Source: Flavobacterium sp. RSP15 (GTDB lineage Bacteria; Bacteroidota; Bacteroidia; Flavobacteriales; Flavobacteriaceae). From it: DNA of 64,000 nt. A program made the translations under genes and the position numbers. The notes under the pieces are model-generated. The model saw nothing but the letters and a program-made list of their open reading frames with translations. It did not search any database and was not told the origin of the DNA. Positions 27,139-36,688 of this stretch are shown in pieces (the stretch's first letter is position 1; each line of letters opens with the position of its first letter). The stretch lies in the NCBI RefSeq assembly GCF_003968755.1, contig NZ_RYDL01000013.1:1-64000 (forward strand). Direction: 5' to 3'.

Positions 27139-27366
27139 ATGATAGAATTATTCGGTTTAAAATCGTTTCAACAAATATTGTTGTTGCTTTTTTTATTAGG
27201 TTTTATTTTTGGAGTATTGTTTGGTATTTACTTATTTATACCTGACAAATTTAAATATTATTCAGTAATCCCCGCTTTACCGGCTTTTTACATTATTTCA
27301 AAAGGATTGTATCAAAACAGTACTTTGTTTTTTACGGATTTAAAATCAATTACAACAAAATCCTAA
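27139..27366 (+). CDS. Small hydrophobic membrane protein (75 residues)
   Basis: Two probable membrane helices (about residues 11-35 and 40-58) dominate this short protein, with a short polar tail. No family is recognised. It starts four bases after the nucleotidyltransferase and ends two bases before the glycosyltransferase start, so it is co-transcribed with both. It could belong to the glycan pathway or to the inserted pair. Confidence 0.6.
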   Translation: MIELFGLKSFQQILLLLFLLGFIFGVLFGIYLFIPDKFKYYSVIPALPAFYIISKGLYQNSTLFFTDLKSITTKS

Positions 27367-27368
27367 AC

Positions 27369-28658
27369 TTGGAACCAAAAAAAATTTTAATAATTACCTA
27401 TTATTGGCCACCGGCTGGAGGACCTGGGGTACAACGTTGGCTAAAGTTTGTTAAATACTTGCCAGACTTTGGCATTCAGCCGATTGTGTATATTCCGGAG
27501 AATCCAACATATCCTATTGTTGATGAAAACTTGGTTAAAGAAGTTTCTGTTAAAGCGATTATTTTGAAACAGAAAATTTTCGAACCGTATCAACTGGCTT
27601 CGTTTCTTTCGAAAAACAAAACTAAAAAAATCAGTTCAGGAATTATTCCAAATCAGAAAAAGCAATCTTTTTTAGACAAAACTTTTCTTTGGATTCGTGG
27701 AAATCTTTTTATTCCCGATGCGCGTGTTTTTTGGGTAAAACCATCAGTTGCTTATCTGGAGAAATATATTGTAGAAAATAATATTGATACCATTGTTACT
27801 TCGGGACCACCGCACAGTCTGCATCTTATTGGATTAGAATTAAAACAGAAATTAGATTTAAAATGGTTTGCTGATTTCCGAGATCCATGGACCACAATTG
27901 GTTATCACAAATCCTTGCGGTTGTCTCGTTTTGCTGCTAAAAAACACAAATCACTAGAACATCAGGTTTTGAATACAGCCGATACTATTATCGTAACAAG
28001 CAAAACCACCAAAACCGAATTTGAGGCGATTACAGATAAACCCATTGCGGTAATTACCAATGGGTATGATACAGAGGAAGTCGAAAAACAAGCGTTGGAT
28101 TCTAAATTTTCTTTGGCACACATTGGTTCTTTTCTCTCCGAGAGAAATCCTCTGATTTTATGGGAGAGTTTGATCGAATTAATTAATGAGATTCCGGAGT
28201 TCAAATCGCATTTGGAAATCAAATTGATTGGAGCAGTAAGTCAGGAAGTTTTAGAAACCATTTCGCAATTTAAACTAAATTCCTTTTTGAATAATCTGGG
28301 CTACGTTTCACATTCGGAAGCGATTGCACATCAAAGAAAATCTCAGGTTTTGTTGCTTGTCGAAATTAATTCTCAAGAGACTAAAAGTATTATCCCTGGA
28401 AAATTATTTGAATATATGGTTTCTAACAGGCCTATCATTGCTATCGGACCCAACGGTTCTGATTTTGCCGAAATTATTACCACTACCAACACGGGCATAT
28501 TTTTTGATTATTCGGAGAAAATGAAACTTAAAAGTGTAATTTTGGACTTTTATAATCAGTTTTTGGAAGGTAAATTACAGGTAAACGGAGTTGGATTACA
28601 GCGTTATTCCAGAAAAAATCTTACTAAAGAATTGGTTAAACTGCTTAATAAAATATAA
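27369..28658 (+). CDS. Glycosyltransferase (GT4-like)
   Basis: A 429-residue cytosolic or membrane-associated glycosyltransferase with a GT-B fold. The opening KKILIITYYWPPAGGPGVQRW glycine-rich loop, the central WFADFRDPW segment and the C-terminal GKLFEYMVSNRPIIAIGP donor-binding region match GT4 family enzymes that build surface polysaccharides. The start is TTG, the only codon that gives this standard N-terminus. It probably works with the flippase downstream. Confidence 0.88.
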   Translation: MEPKKILIITYYWPPAGGPGVQRWLKFVKYLPDFGIQPIVYIPENPTYPIVDENLVKEVSVKAIILKQKIFEPYQLASFLSKNKTKKISSGIIPNQKKQSFLDKTFLWIRGNLFIPDARVFWVKPSVAYLEKYIVENNIDTIVTSGPPHSLHLIGLELKQKLDLKWFADFRDPWTTIGYHKSLRLSRFAAKKHKSLEHQVLNTADTIIVTSKTTKTEFEAITDKPIAVITNGYDTEEVEKQALDSKFSLAHIGSFLSERNPLILWESLIELINEIPEFKSHLEIKLIGAVSQEVLETISQFKLNSFLNNLGYVSHSEAIAHQRKSQVLLLVEINSQETKSIIPGKLFEYMVSNRPIIAIGPNGSDFAEIITTTNTGIFFDYSEKMKLKSVILDFYNQFLEGKLQVNGVGLQRYSRKNLTKELVKLLNKI

Positions 28659-28699
28659 ATTAAAAGTGAGATTGCTTTGTGTCTCGCAATGATAAAGAA

Positions 28700-30160
28700 A
28701 TGGGAATAGTATTAAATCAATCTTTAAAGAATACGATAATTACCTATTTTGGTTTTGGTATTGGGGCAATAAATACACTTTATTTGTATCCGTTTTTTTT
28801 AGGAACAGTATTTTATGCGTTAACAAACTATATTCTTTCTTGGGCAAATATCATTATGCCTTTGCTGGCTTTTGGTATGCAAAATACGTTGGTGAAGTTT
28901 TATACCCAGTATAAAACAGAGGAAGAACGCTCTCAGTTTCTCTCGTTTACTGTATTAATTCCTTTGTTGTTGTGTATTCCTTTAGTATTGATTGGATTTT
29001 TCTTTTTTGAACCTATTTCATTATACTTGAGCAAAGAAAATCCTGTAGTTAAGGATTATTTATGGCTTATTCCATTTATAGGACTTAGTATGGCTTATTT
29101 CGAGATCTTTTATGCTTGGGCCAGAGTGCATATGCATTCGGTTTTTGGAAATTTTGTAAAAGAGGTAGGATTGAGATTATTTTCTTTATTTGCTTTGATT
29201 GGAGTCTATTATAAATGGATTACAGTGGTACAATTTATTTATGTTACTGCTATTATTTATTTTTTGGCTTTTGCTATAACGATGTTTTATGCTTTCCGAA
29301 TAAAAAAACCTGTATTTCAGTTTTCCATTCCTCAAAATGTGAAAGATGTTTTAGTATATACTTTTTTCATTATTTTATCAGGTAGTGTTGCGGTTATGTT
29401 GTTGGATATTGATAAAATTATGCTGAATCAATACATTAAAATTGAGAATATAGCCTATTACTCCGTTGCTACTTATATTGCATCTGTCATAGCAGTTCCC
29501 AGTAGGGCGATGCATCAAATTACATATCCCATAACGGCTAAGTTAATGCATGAGAATAAACAGGATGAATTAAATGATTTGTACAAAAAAACATCAATTA
29601 ATTTGCAAGTTGTAGGCGGTTTTGTAATGCTGTGTATTTTTGTCAATATCAACCAGTTGTATATAATGGTTCCAAAAGAGTATAGCGGAGGAATTCTAGT
29701 GGTATTTTTGATAGGGATTTCTAAATATTTTGATTTGATTTTAGGAAATAATAATGCTATTATTTTTAATTCAAAATACTACCGTATGGTCTTGTTTTTA
29801 GGTTTATTACTTGTTTTTCTAACAATAGGACTGAACATGTTTTTTATACCAAGATATGCTATAACAGGAACTGCAGTAGCTACTTTGTTATCAATAACGC
29901 TGTATAGTTTGGCTAAACTGCTTTTTGTAGTCAAGCGTATGCACTTGTATCCGTTTACAATACAGACATTATATTCTCTTGCGATAACTTTTGTATTGTT
30001 CTTGATGTTTTATTTCTGGGAATTTCCTTTTCATCCAATCATAAGCATAGGATTAAAATCTATTTTAGTAGCCATTTTATATATTTATATTAATTACAAG
30101 TTTGTTATTTCAATAGAGATAAACGAAGCTCTGAATTTGGTTGTAAAAAAATTCACCTAA
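28700..30160 (+). CDS. Oligosaccharide flippase / polysaccharide biosynthesis membrane protein
   Basis: A 486-residue integral membrane protein with about 14 helices, beginning MGIVLNQSLKNTIITYFGFG. It fits the Wzx/RfbX-type flippase branch of the MOP superfamily, which moves lipid-linked oligosaccharides to the outer face of the inner membrane. A GTG codon seven residues earlier (28679) is an alternative start. It follows the glycosyltransferase gene closely, supporting a shared glycan-export role. Confidence 0.85.
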   Translation: MGIVLNQSLKNTIITYFGFGIGAINTLYLYPFFLGTVFYALTNYILSWANIIMPLLAFGMQNTLVKFYTQYKTEEERSQFLSFTVLIPLLLCIPLVLIGFFFFEPISLYLSKENPVVKDYLWLIPFIGLSMAYFEIFYAWARVHMHSVFGNFVKEVGLRLFSLFALIGVYYKWITVVQFIYVTAIIYFLAFAITMFYAFRIKKPVFQFSIPQNVKDVLVYTFFIILSGSVAVMLLDIDKIMLNQYIKIENIAYYSVATYIASVIAVPSRAMHQITYPITAKLMHENKQDELNDLYKKTSINLQVVGGFVMLCIFVNINQLYIMVPKEYSGGILVVFLIGISKYFDLILGNNNAIIFNSKYYRMVLFLGLLLVFLTIGLNMFFIPRYAITGTAVATLLSITLYSLAKLLFVVKRMHLYPFTIQTLYSLAITFVLFLMFYFWEFPFHPIISIGLKSILVAILYIYINYKFVISIEINEALNLVVKKFT

Positions 30161-30274
30161 ATATTATTTATTTTCGGATTTTTACGTATTAAGTCGCTTA
30201 TTTTCATGTATTTATAATTATTTTTTTTATATTTAATAAAAAATAGAAATGCAAAATATCACTAAAAGTGGGTA

Positions 30275-30305
30275 TTGTGAAGTTCTAAAATTGCCATTAT
30301 TTTTG
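30275..30305 (+). promoter_or_regulatory. Promoter upstream of the 99-residue protein
   Basis: TTG at 30275-30277 and TATTTTTG at 30298-30305 are 20 bases apart, a good consensus match. The leader before the ATG at 30362 would be about 50 bases. Confidence 0.65.
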
Positions 30306-30361
30306 TAATTGTCATTTTATCACTGTTTGTTAAAAAGCAGCGGTAAATTATCTGAAATAAT

Positions 30362-30661
30362 ATGAAAAGCAATACAAGTACAACCGAGCAGAATTTTGTA
30401 AAGTTTTCCTCCATCCTGGAAAATAAGACCAGTCATGGATTTATAGTGTTGGAACGAAACGACAAGTTGCCCTTCGCTATTTTATTGAAAAAAAGACAAA
30501 AAGTAGATCATCTTTTTAATTTTTGTATATGTTGCATTACGTTAGGACTGTGGTCCATCGCCTGGATTTATATTACACAGGTTTCCTCAAAAGCTAAAAA
30601 AATACTTGTAGCTATTGATGAAGATGGAAATGCTTTTGAGGAGAAATGTTATATGGGGTAA
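30362..30661 (+). CDS. Small hypothetical membrane protein (99 residues)
   Basis: A polar N-terminal half (about 1-55) is followed by a membrane helix (about 58-80, CICCITLGLWSIAWIYITQV) and a short acidic tail. I do not recognise the family. Its own promoter lies upstream and it ends five bases before the convergent uvrA stop, leaving no room for a separate terminator. Confidence 0.65.
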   Translation: MKSNTSTTEQNFVKFSSILENKTSHGFIVLERNDKLPFAILLKKRQKVDHLFNFCICCITLGLWSIAWIYITQVSSKAKKILVAIDEDGNAFEEKCYMG

Positions 30662-30666
30662 TCCGT

Positions 30667-33462
30667 TTACAATTTATCTTTTAAATACTGCCCTGTAATT
30701 GATTGTTTTATTTTTACAACTTGTTCAGGAGTTCCTACTGCAAGCAATTTCCCGCCATTTTCTCCCCCCTCAGGCCCTAAGTCTATAATCCAATCTGCAC
30801 ACTTTATTAAATCAAGGTTGTGTTCGATAACAATAATCGAATGTCCTTTATCAATCAATGCATTGAAGGAAGCCATTAGTTTCTTGATGTCATGAAAATG
30901 TAATCCCGTTGTAGGCTCATCAAAAACAAATAAGGCTTTGTCTTTTGTCGCTCCTTTTACCAAGAATGAAGCCAGTTTTATACGCTGTGCTTCTCCTCCA
31001 GACAGAGTAGATGAGGATTGCCCTAATTGAACATATCCCAATCCTACATCTTGCAAAGGCTGTAATTTTTGAGTTATTTTAGGTTGTTTATTTGCTATAA
31101 AAAAGGCAATAGCGTCATCGATTGTCATCGTTAGTATATCGTGAATGTTTTTACCTTCAAAAGCGACTTCCAGCACTTCTTTCTTGAATCGTTTCCCGTT
31201 GCAGGTTTCACAAGGTAATTGTACATCAGCCATAAAAACCATTTCTACATTGATAGCACCTTCTCCTTTACATGTTTCACATCTTCCGCCATCAACATTA
31301 AAAGAAAAATGTTTGGCTTGATAGCCTCTTATTTTTGATAATTTTTCTCTAGCATACAATTCTCGAATATCATCATACGCCTTGATATACGTCACCGGAT
31401 TAGAACGGGAACTTCTTCCTATTGGGTTTTGATCTACGTATTCTATGTGTTTAATTTGAGCAAAAGAACCGGTCATTTCAGTAAATTGTCCTGCTTTTTC
31501 ACCTGCGTTTTCCAACTTTTTTTGCATGGCCGGAAAAAGGATTTTCTTAACAAGCGTACTTTTTCCACTTCCAGAAACTCCTGTAATAACCGTTAATACA
31601 TCCAGTGGAAAAGTAACATCAATATTTTGTAAATTATTTTCTCGTGCTCCTTTTATGTCAATAAAATTCTTGAAAAGTCTTCGTTTTTTAGGGACGCTAA
31701 TTTCTAAATCACCGTTTAGATATTTCGCTGTAAGTGAAGTCGATTTTAATATTTCGTCATAGGTTCCCTGCGCGACTAAATGCCCGCCTAAAGTTCCTGC
31801 TTCCGGACCTATATCAATAATCATGTCAGCGGCTTTCATGATATCCTCATCGTGTTCTACCACAATGACCGTATTTCCTAAATCGCGTAACGATAGCAAT
31901 ACTTTTATCAAGCGTTCCGTATCTTTAGGGTGCAGACCAATACTGGGCTCATCCAAAATATACATAGATCCTACTAAACTGCTTCCAAGCGAAGTGGCTA
32001 AGTTGATGCGTTGTGATTCTCCTCCGGAAAGTGTTGCAGAATTTCTGTTTAATGTAAGGTAGTCCAATCCTACTTCGGTTAAAAAGGACAAACGGTTGTT
32101 GATTTCTAATAATAAGCGTTTGGAAATTTGCTTTTCATACACATCTAAATCAATGTTTTCGAAAAAAGTAACCAGATGTTTAATCGGTAAATCAACTAAA
32201 TCAGAAACTGTTTTTGCGTTTATTTTCACGTAGGAAGCTTCTACTCTCAAGCGTTTTCCTTTGCAGGAATGGCATTTGGTTTTGCCTCGATATCGGGAGA
32301 GCATTACTCTGTTTTGAATTTTATAATTTTTTTCTTCCAGTTCTTTAAAAAAATCATTCAATCCTTGGAAATAACTATTTCCATTCCAAAGTAGTTCTTT
32401 TTGATCCTCAGACAACTCATAATACGGTTTGTGTATTGGAAAATCAAATTTGTAGGCATTATTTACTAATTCGTCGCGAAACCAGCTCATACTTTCTCCT
32501 CGCCAAGGGAAGATTCCATTTTCAAAAACGGACAATGTGGTATTCGGCACGACTAATTCGGAATCAATTCCTATAATATTTCCATATCCTTCACAAACGG
32601 GACATGCTCCATACGGATTATTGAAGCTAAATAAATGAACGTTTGGTTCTAGAAATGTAATACCATCCAACTCAAAATTATTGGAATAAGAATATTTTTT
32701 ATCAGCGTTTAATTCCTGTAAATAGCAAATTCCTTTTCCTTCAAAGAAAGCCGTTTGCACAGCATCTGCCAATCGATTGTAAAACTCTTCTTCGCCTGAA
32801 GTATCGTGATTAATCACAATTCGGTCAATGATTAGGAAAATTTGTTTTTTGTCTAATGAATCCGACAAATCGTCTAGTCGTACCATTTCATTATTTACTA
32901 ATATTCGGGCAAAACCTTGTTGTAAAAGTACTTTTAGCTTATCTTCCAGTTTGCGTCCTTCTTCTAGATGAATCGGTGCAAGCAGCAACCATTTGCTGTC
33001 TTTTTCAAATGTTTTGACATCGGTAATGACATCTGTAACGTTATTTTTTTTGACTTCTCGACCAGAAATAGGCGAATAAGTGCGTCCAATTCTGGCAAAA
33101 AGCAATTTTACATAATCGTATATTTCGGTTGAGGTTCCTACGGTAGAGCGGGCATTGGTAGTATTTACTTTTTGTTCAATAGCAATTGCCGGAGCAATTC
33201 CTTTTATGTATTCCACTTTTGGTTTATCCAATCGTCCAAGAAATTGTCTCGCATACGAAGATAAACTTTCTACATAGCGACGCTGTCCCTCAGCATACAA
33301 AGTATCAAAAGCCAAACTTGATTTTCCAGAACCCGAAAGTCCGGTGATAACCACTAACTTATTTCTGGGAATTGCGACATCTACATTTTTTAGGTTGTGT
33401 ACTTGCGCTCCTTTTATAATAATATTTTTCTTTGGATCTAGTTTCGAAAGGTCAACTTGCAT
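30667..33462 (-). CDS. uvrA: Excinuclease ABC subunit A
   Basis: The DNA damage-recognition ATPase of nucleotide excision repair, 931 residues, standard length. Two ABC modules are visible: Walker [10 protein letters not shown] near the N-terminus and GVSGSGKST in the second half, each with an LSGGE(S/A)QR signature. Zinc-finger cysteines appear in [16 protein letters not shown] and [16 protein letters not shown]. The start is placed at the ATG giving [13 protein letters not shown], because a minus-strand TACTTTTG element at 33480-33487 lies just upstream and would exclude the farther ATG at 33492. Confidence 0.97.
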   Translation of the reverse strand: MQVDLSKLDPKKNIIIKGAQVHNLKNVDVAIPRNKLVVITGLSGSGKSSLAFDTLYAEGQRRYVESLSSYARQFLGRLDKPKVEYIKGIAPAIAIEQKVNTTNARSTVGTSTEIYDYVKLLFARIGRTYSPISGREVKKNNVTDVITDVKTFEKDSKWLLLAPIHLEEGRKLEDKLKVLLQQGFARILVNNEMVRLDDLSDSLDKKQIFLIIDRIVINHDTSGEEEFYNRLADAVQTAFFEGKGICYLQELNADKKYSYSNNFELDGITFLEPNVHLFSFNNPYGACPVCEGYGNIIGIDSELVVPNTTLSVFENGIFPWRGESMSWFRDELVNNAYKFDFPIHKPYYELSEDQKELLWNGNSYFQGLNDFFKELEEKNYKIQNRVMLSRYRGKTKCHSCKGKRLRVEASYVKINAKTVSDLVDLPIKHLVTFFENIDLDVYEKQISKRLLLEINNRLSFLTEVGLDYLTLNRNSATLSGGESQRINLATSLGSSLVGSMYILDEPSIGLHPKDTERLIKVLLSLRDLGNTVIVVEHDEDIMKAADMIIDIGPEAGTLGGHLVAQGTYDEILKSTSLTAKYLNGDLEISVPKKRRLFKNFIDIKGARENNLQNIDVTFPLDVLTVITGVSGSGKSTLVKKILFPAMQKKLENAGEKAGQFTEMTGSFAQIKHIEYVDQNPIGRSSRSNPVTYIKAYDDIRELYAREKLSKIRGYQAKHFSFNVDGGRCETCKGEGAINVEMVFMADVQLPCETCNGKRFKKEVLEVAFEGKNIHDILTMTIDDAIAFFIANKQPKITQKLQPLQDVGLGYVQLGQSSSTLSGGEAQRIKLASFLVKGATKDKALFVFDEPTTGLHFHDIKKLMASFNALIDKGHSIIVIEHNLDLIKCADWIIDLGPEGGENGGKLLAVGTPEQVVKIKQSITGQYLKDKL

Positions 33463-33479
33463 AAAAAAGATAATTTTCA

Positions 33480-33487
33480 CAAAAGTA
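33480..33487 (-). promoter_or_regulatory. -7 element of uvrA
   Basis: On the minus strand this reads TACTTTTG, a match to TAnnTTTG, 17 bases before the chosen uvrA start. No strong -33 element is seen. Confidence 0.5.
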
Positions 33488-33618
33488 ATCAATTTTCAAC
33501 AGAGAAAAGGGATTGAACAACTCACAAATAATGATTAAAAAGGGGTTGTTACTCCTGTTTTTCTAAGTTGTATAGTTTTTATGTTTTCTATCCCATAAAT
33601 AAATGCTAATTTTAAATC

Positions 33619-33626
33619 TATTTTTG
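33619..33626 (+). promoter_or_regulatory. -7 element of the PUL regulator
   Basis: TATTTTTG lies 15 bases before the ATG at 33642; the -33 region is poor. Confidence 0.45.
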
Positions 33627-33641
33627 GAATAAATTAACAAA

Positions 33642-36452
33642 ATGATACCCTTGAAAACAAAACTACTTTTTTTTATTTTTTTAATGTCCTTTTGTGCTTT
33701 TTCTCAAGAGTTACCCCCAATTGTAAAATACACATCGAGTACTTATGGGGCTGGTAACCAAAACTGGATGATCGCACAAGATCAAAACCGCTATGTTTTT
33801 TTTGCTAATAATGACGGATTGTTAGAATTCAATGGTTCAAATTGGGAATTGTATCCATCACCTAATGAAACAATTATTCGTTCCGTAAAAGTCATAGGAA
33901 ACAAAATTTACACCGGATGTTACATGGAATTTGGCTTCTGGACACGACAGACAGATGGGAAACTAAAATACACTTCACTTAGTAACAGAATAAAAAACAA
34001 GATTCTAGATGACGAACAATTCTGGAATGTTTTAAATTATGACCAGTGGGTAATCTTTCAATCATTAGATCGAATTTATATTTACGATACTAAAACAGGT
34101 ACGTTCAAGGTAATTGCGCCAAATTATAAAATCACTAAATCATTCCGAACTAAAAATGGTATCTATTTTCAAACGATTCATGGCGGTCTATTTGAAATTG
34201 AAAGCGGAAAAGGGCGCTTGGTTTCAAATAATCCTATTTTGCAAAGCAATAGGATCGTAAATGTTTTTAGTATTGAGGAAGGACTTTTGATCCAGACACA
34301 GCTCAACGGATTTTACAAACTTATAGGTCCTACTTTGACTAAGTTTTCTACCGAAGTTGACTCCGAATTAGCTGCCAGCAGCGTATATAGCAGTCAATTG
34401 CTTTCTGATGGAAGTTTCGCTTTAGGAACAGTTTCTAATGGAATCTTTATTTTGACCAATGAAGGAAACATTAAGTATCATATTACTCAAAACAAAGGAC
34501 TAAGTAACAATACTGTTTTGTCTTTGTTTGAAGATGCGGATCAAAATTTATGGGTAGGATTAGATAACGGAATCAATTGTATCAATTTGCAATCTCCGAT
34601 ACAAAATTTTGTCGATGATACCGGAATTTTAGGGACAGTGTACACGTCAAAATTATATAAGGGAAATTTATATATAGGAACAAATCAAGGGTTGTTTTAT
34701 AAAGATCACCAAACTAATGGGCAATTCAAATTCATAAATGGCACAAAGGGGCAGGTTTGGTCTTTGTTTGAATATGACGGAACGCTTTTTTGTGGTCATG
34801 ATTCCGGAACTTTTGTGATTGAGAACGCCGTTGCAAAAAATGTGTTTTCAGCATCAGGAACTTGGAAATTTGAGACGGTTCCCAATCAAAAAGAACTTGT
34901 ACTTCAAGGAAATTATTACGGAATTTCTGTTTTAAAAAAAATTAACAACCAATGGATTTTTAAAAATAAAATTGTAGGATTTAATTATTCTTCGCGATAT
35001 TTTGAAATAACAGCTGCGCTTGAAGTGTATGTGAGCCATGAATATAAAGGTGTTTTTAGATTGCAACTAGATAATACGCTACTTAAAACTAAACCCTTTA
35101 CTACGTATTCTTCTCCTAAAAAAGGGAAGAATGCAAGTTTGACAAAATTGAATAATACGATTTATTATGCCAATAAAGAAGGGATTTTTAAACTCAACAA
35201 TACAACAAAACGATTTGCCAAAGACGAGTTGTTAAGTGCTGTTTTCGAAAAAGAGGAATATACATCAGGGAAATTGATAGTGGATAATTCTAATAAAATA
35301 TGGTTGTTTTCAAAGAATTATATTCATTATTTTTCATCGAGTAAATTGAGTAATCAACTCAAACAAAATGTAATTCCTATCCCGGCTTCATTGACTAATT
35401 CTATGTTGGGTTTTGAAAACATCACCCAAATATCTAATTCAAATTATTTGATTGGAACAACAGATGGGTATTATGTATTGAATATTAATGATTTGAGTTT
35501 TAAAAATCATAGTATTTCGTTCGCTGCAATAACAACAAACAAGCTGAATGAAAGCTTTGTAAACCGTGATATTAAAGAAGAGGGGCGTTTCAGTTATGAT
35601 GAAAATAACATTAGCTTTAATTATACTGTTCCTGAATTTAATAAATATATTAATGCTGAATATCAGTATTTATTAGAAGGATTCCAGGAGGATTGGAGTG
35701 AATGGAACGCAAAACCAACAGTGAGTTTTAAAAATTTGCCACCGGGTTATTACACTTTTAAGGTCAAAGCTAAATTTGCGAATTCTGCCCTGGAAAACAG
35801 TATAGAGTATTCTTTTACCGTTAAAAAACCGTGGTATTTTACTAACATTGCTTTATTTGTGTACCTCATATTGGTGCTTGTGATGGCTCAATTTATTCAC
35901 AAGGCTTATAAAAATTACTACCAAAAACAGAAAGAGAAATTGATAGAGGAGAATAATCTTTTATTGGAAATTAAAGAACTTGAAAATGAACAGGAAGTAA
36001 TGCGAATTAGAAACGAGCAACTTTCTCAGGATGTAGATACTAAAAGTCGAGAATTAGCAGTATCTACGATGAGTTTAAACAGTAAAAACGAGTTATTAGC
36101 TTTTATCAAAGAAGACCTAAAGAAAACACCTGACGACGGCAATAGAAGTATAAAATCAGTCATCTCTACTATTAATAAGAATATTTCAGAAGGGGATAGC
36201 TGGAGTGTTTTTAAGGAAGCCTTCGATAATGCAGATAAGGATTTTTTGAAAAAAATGAAATTGGCTCATCCATCACTGACTCCAAATGATTTGCGTTTGT
36301 GTGCTTATTTAAGATTAAATCTTTCATCTAAAGAAGTGGCTCCTTTGTTAAATATTTCGGTTCGAAGTGTTGAAATAAAAAGATATCGTTTGCGTAAAAA
36401 AATGGAATTATCACACGAACAAGGACTAGTTGAGTATATCTTGGCTGTATAG
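33642..36452 (+). CDS. Membrane-spanning PUL regulator: beta-propeller sensor, Y_Y_Y domain, LuxR-like HTH
   Basis: A 936-residue sensor-regulator. A signal peptide (ending AFSQ) leads into about 600 residues of two-component-regulator-type propeller repeats (for example GLSNNTVLSLFEDADQNLWVGLDNGI), then a triple-tyrosine Y_Y_Y domain (YQYLLEGFQEDWSEW near 665), one membrane helix near 745, a coiled coil, and a C-terminal LuxR-like helix-turn-helix (LSSKEVAPLLNISVRSVEIKRYRLRKKM). It has no histidine kinase or receiver domain. By analogy with hybrid regulators of SusCD loci, it should sense glycan fragments in the periplasm and activate the adjacent locus. Confidence 0.88.
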   Translation: MIPLKTKLLFFIFLMSFCAFSQELPPIVKYTSSTYGAGNQNWMIAQDQNRYVFFANNDGLLEFNGSNWELYPSPNETIIRSVKVIGNKIYTGCYMEFGFWTRQTDGKLKYTSLSNRIKNKILDDEQFWNVLNYDQWVIFQSLDRIYIYDTKTGTFKVIAPNYKITKSFRTKNGIYFQTIHGGLFEIESGKGRLVSNNPILQSNRIVNVFSIEEGLLIQTQLNGFYKLIGPTLTKFSTEVDSELAASSVYSSQLLSDGSFALGTVSNGIFILTNEGNIKYHITQNKGLSNNTVLSLFEDADQNLWVGLDNGINCINLQSPIQNFVDDTGILGTVYTSKLYKGNLYIGTNQGLFYKDHQTNGQFKFINGTKGQVWSLFEYDGTLFCGHDSGTFVIENAVAKNVFSASGTWKFETVPNQKELVLQGNYYGISVLKKINNQWIFKNKIVGFNYSSRYFEITAALEVYVSHEYKGVFRLQLDNTLLKTKPFTTYSSPKKGKNASLTKLNNTIYYANKEGIFKLNNTTKRFAKDELLSAVFEKEEYTSGKLIVDNSNKIWLFSKNYIHYFSSSKLSNQLKQNVIPIPASLTNSMLGFENITQISNSNYLIGTTDGYYVLNINDLSFKNHSISFAAITTNKLNESFVNRDIKEEGRFSYDENNISFNYTVPEFNKYINAEYQYLLEGFQEDWSEWNAKPTVSFKNLPPGYYTFKVKAKFANSALENSIEYSFTVKKPWYFTNIALFVYLILVLVMAQFIHKAYKNYYQKQKEKLIEENNLLLEIKELENEQEVMRIRNEQLSQDVDTKSRELAVSTMSLNSKNELLAFIKEDLKKTPDDGNRSIKSVISTINKNISEGDSWSVFKEAFDNADKDFLKKMKLAHPSLTPNDLRLCAYLRLNLSSKEVAPLLNISVRSVEIKRYRLRKKMELSHEQGLVEYILAV

Positions 36453-36486
36453 TTCGGATGTGATTTTGCAAATAAAACTATACATT

Positions 36487-36520
36487 ACCACAACAATAGC
36501 GTTATTGTTGTGGTTTTTTT
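36487..36520 (+). terminator. Terminator after the PUL regulator
   Basis: A perfect 12-bp stem (ACCACAACAATA / TATTGTTGTGGT) with a four-base loop, followed by seven T. It separates regulator transcription from the susC gene. Confidence 0.93.
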
Positions 36521-36688
36521 ATTTTAGATGAAAAGCAACTATCATAATTTCTTCTTAATATTCAATACTTTTTTCAGTATTGTAAATTAAATACCAAAAT
36601 TTTTGCATTGTATGTTTTTTGTTGAGGTTCTTTTTAATTTATTATTAATGGTTCCGATTAATTTTATAATTCACAAAAAACATAAATT

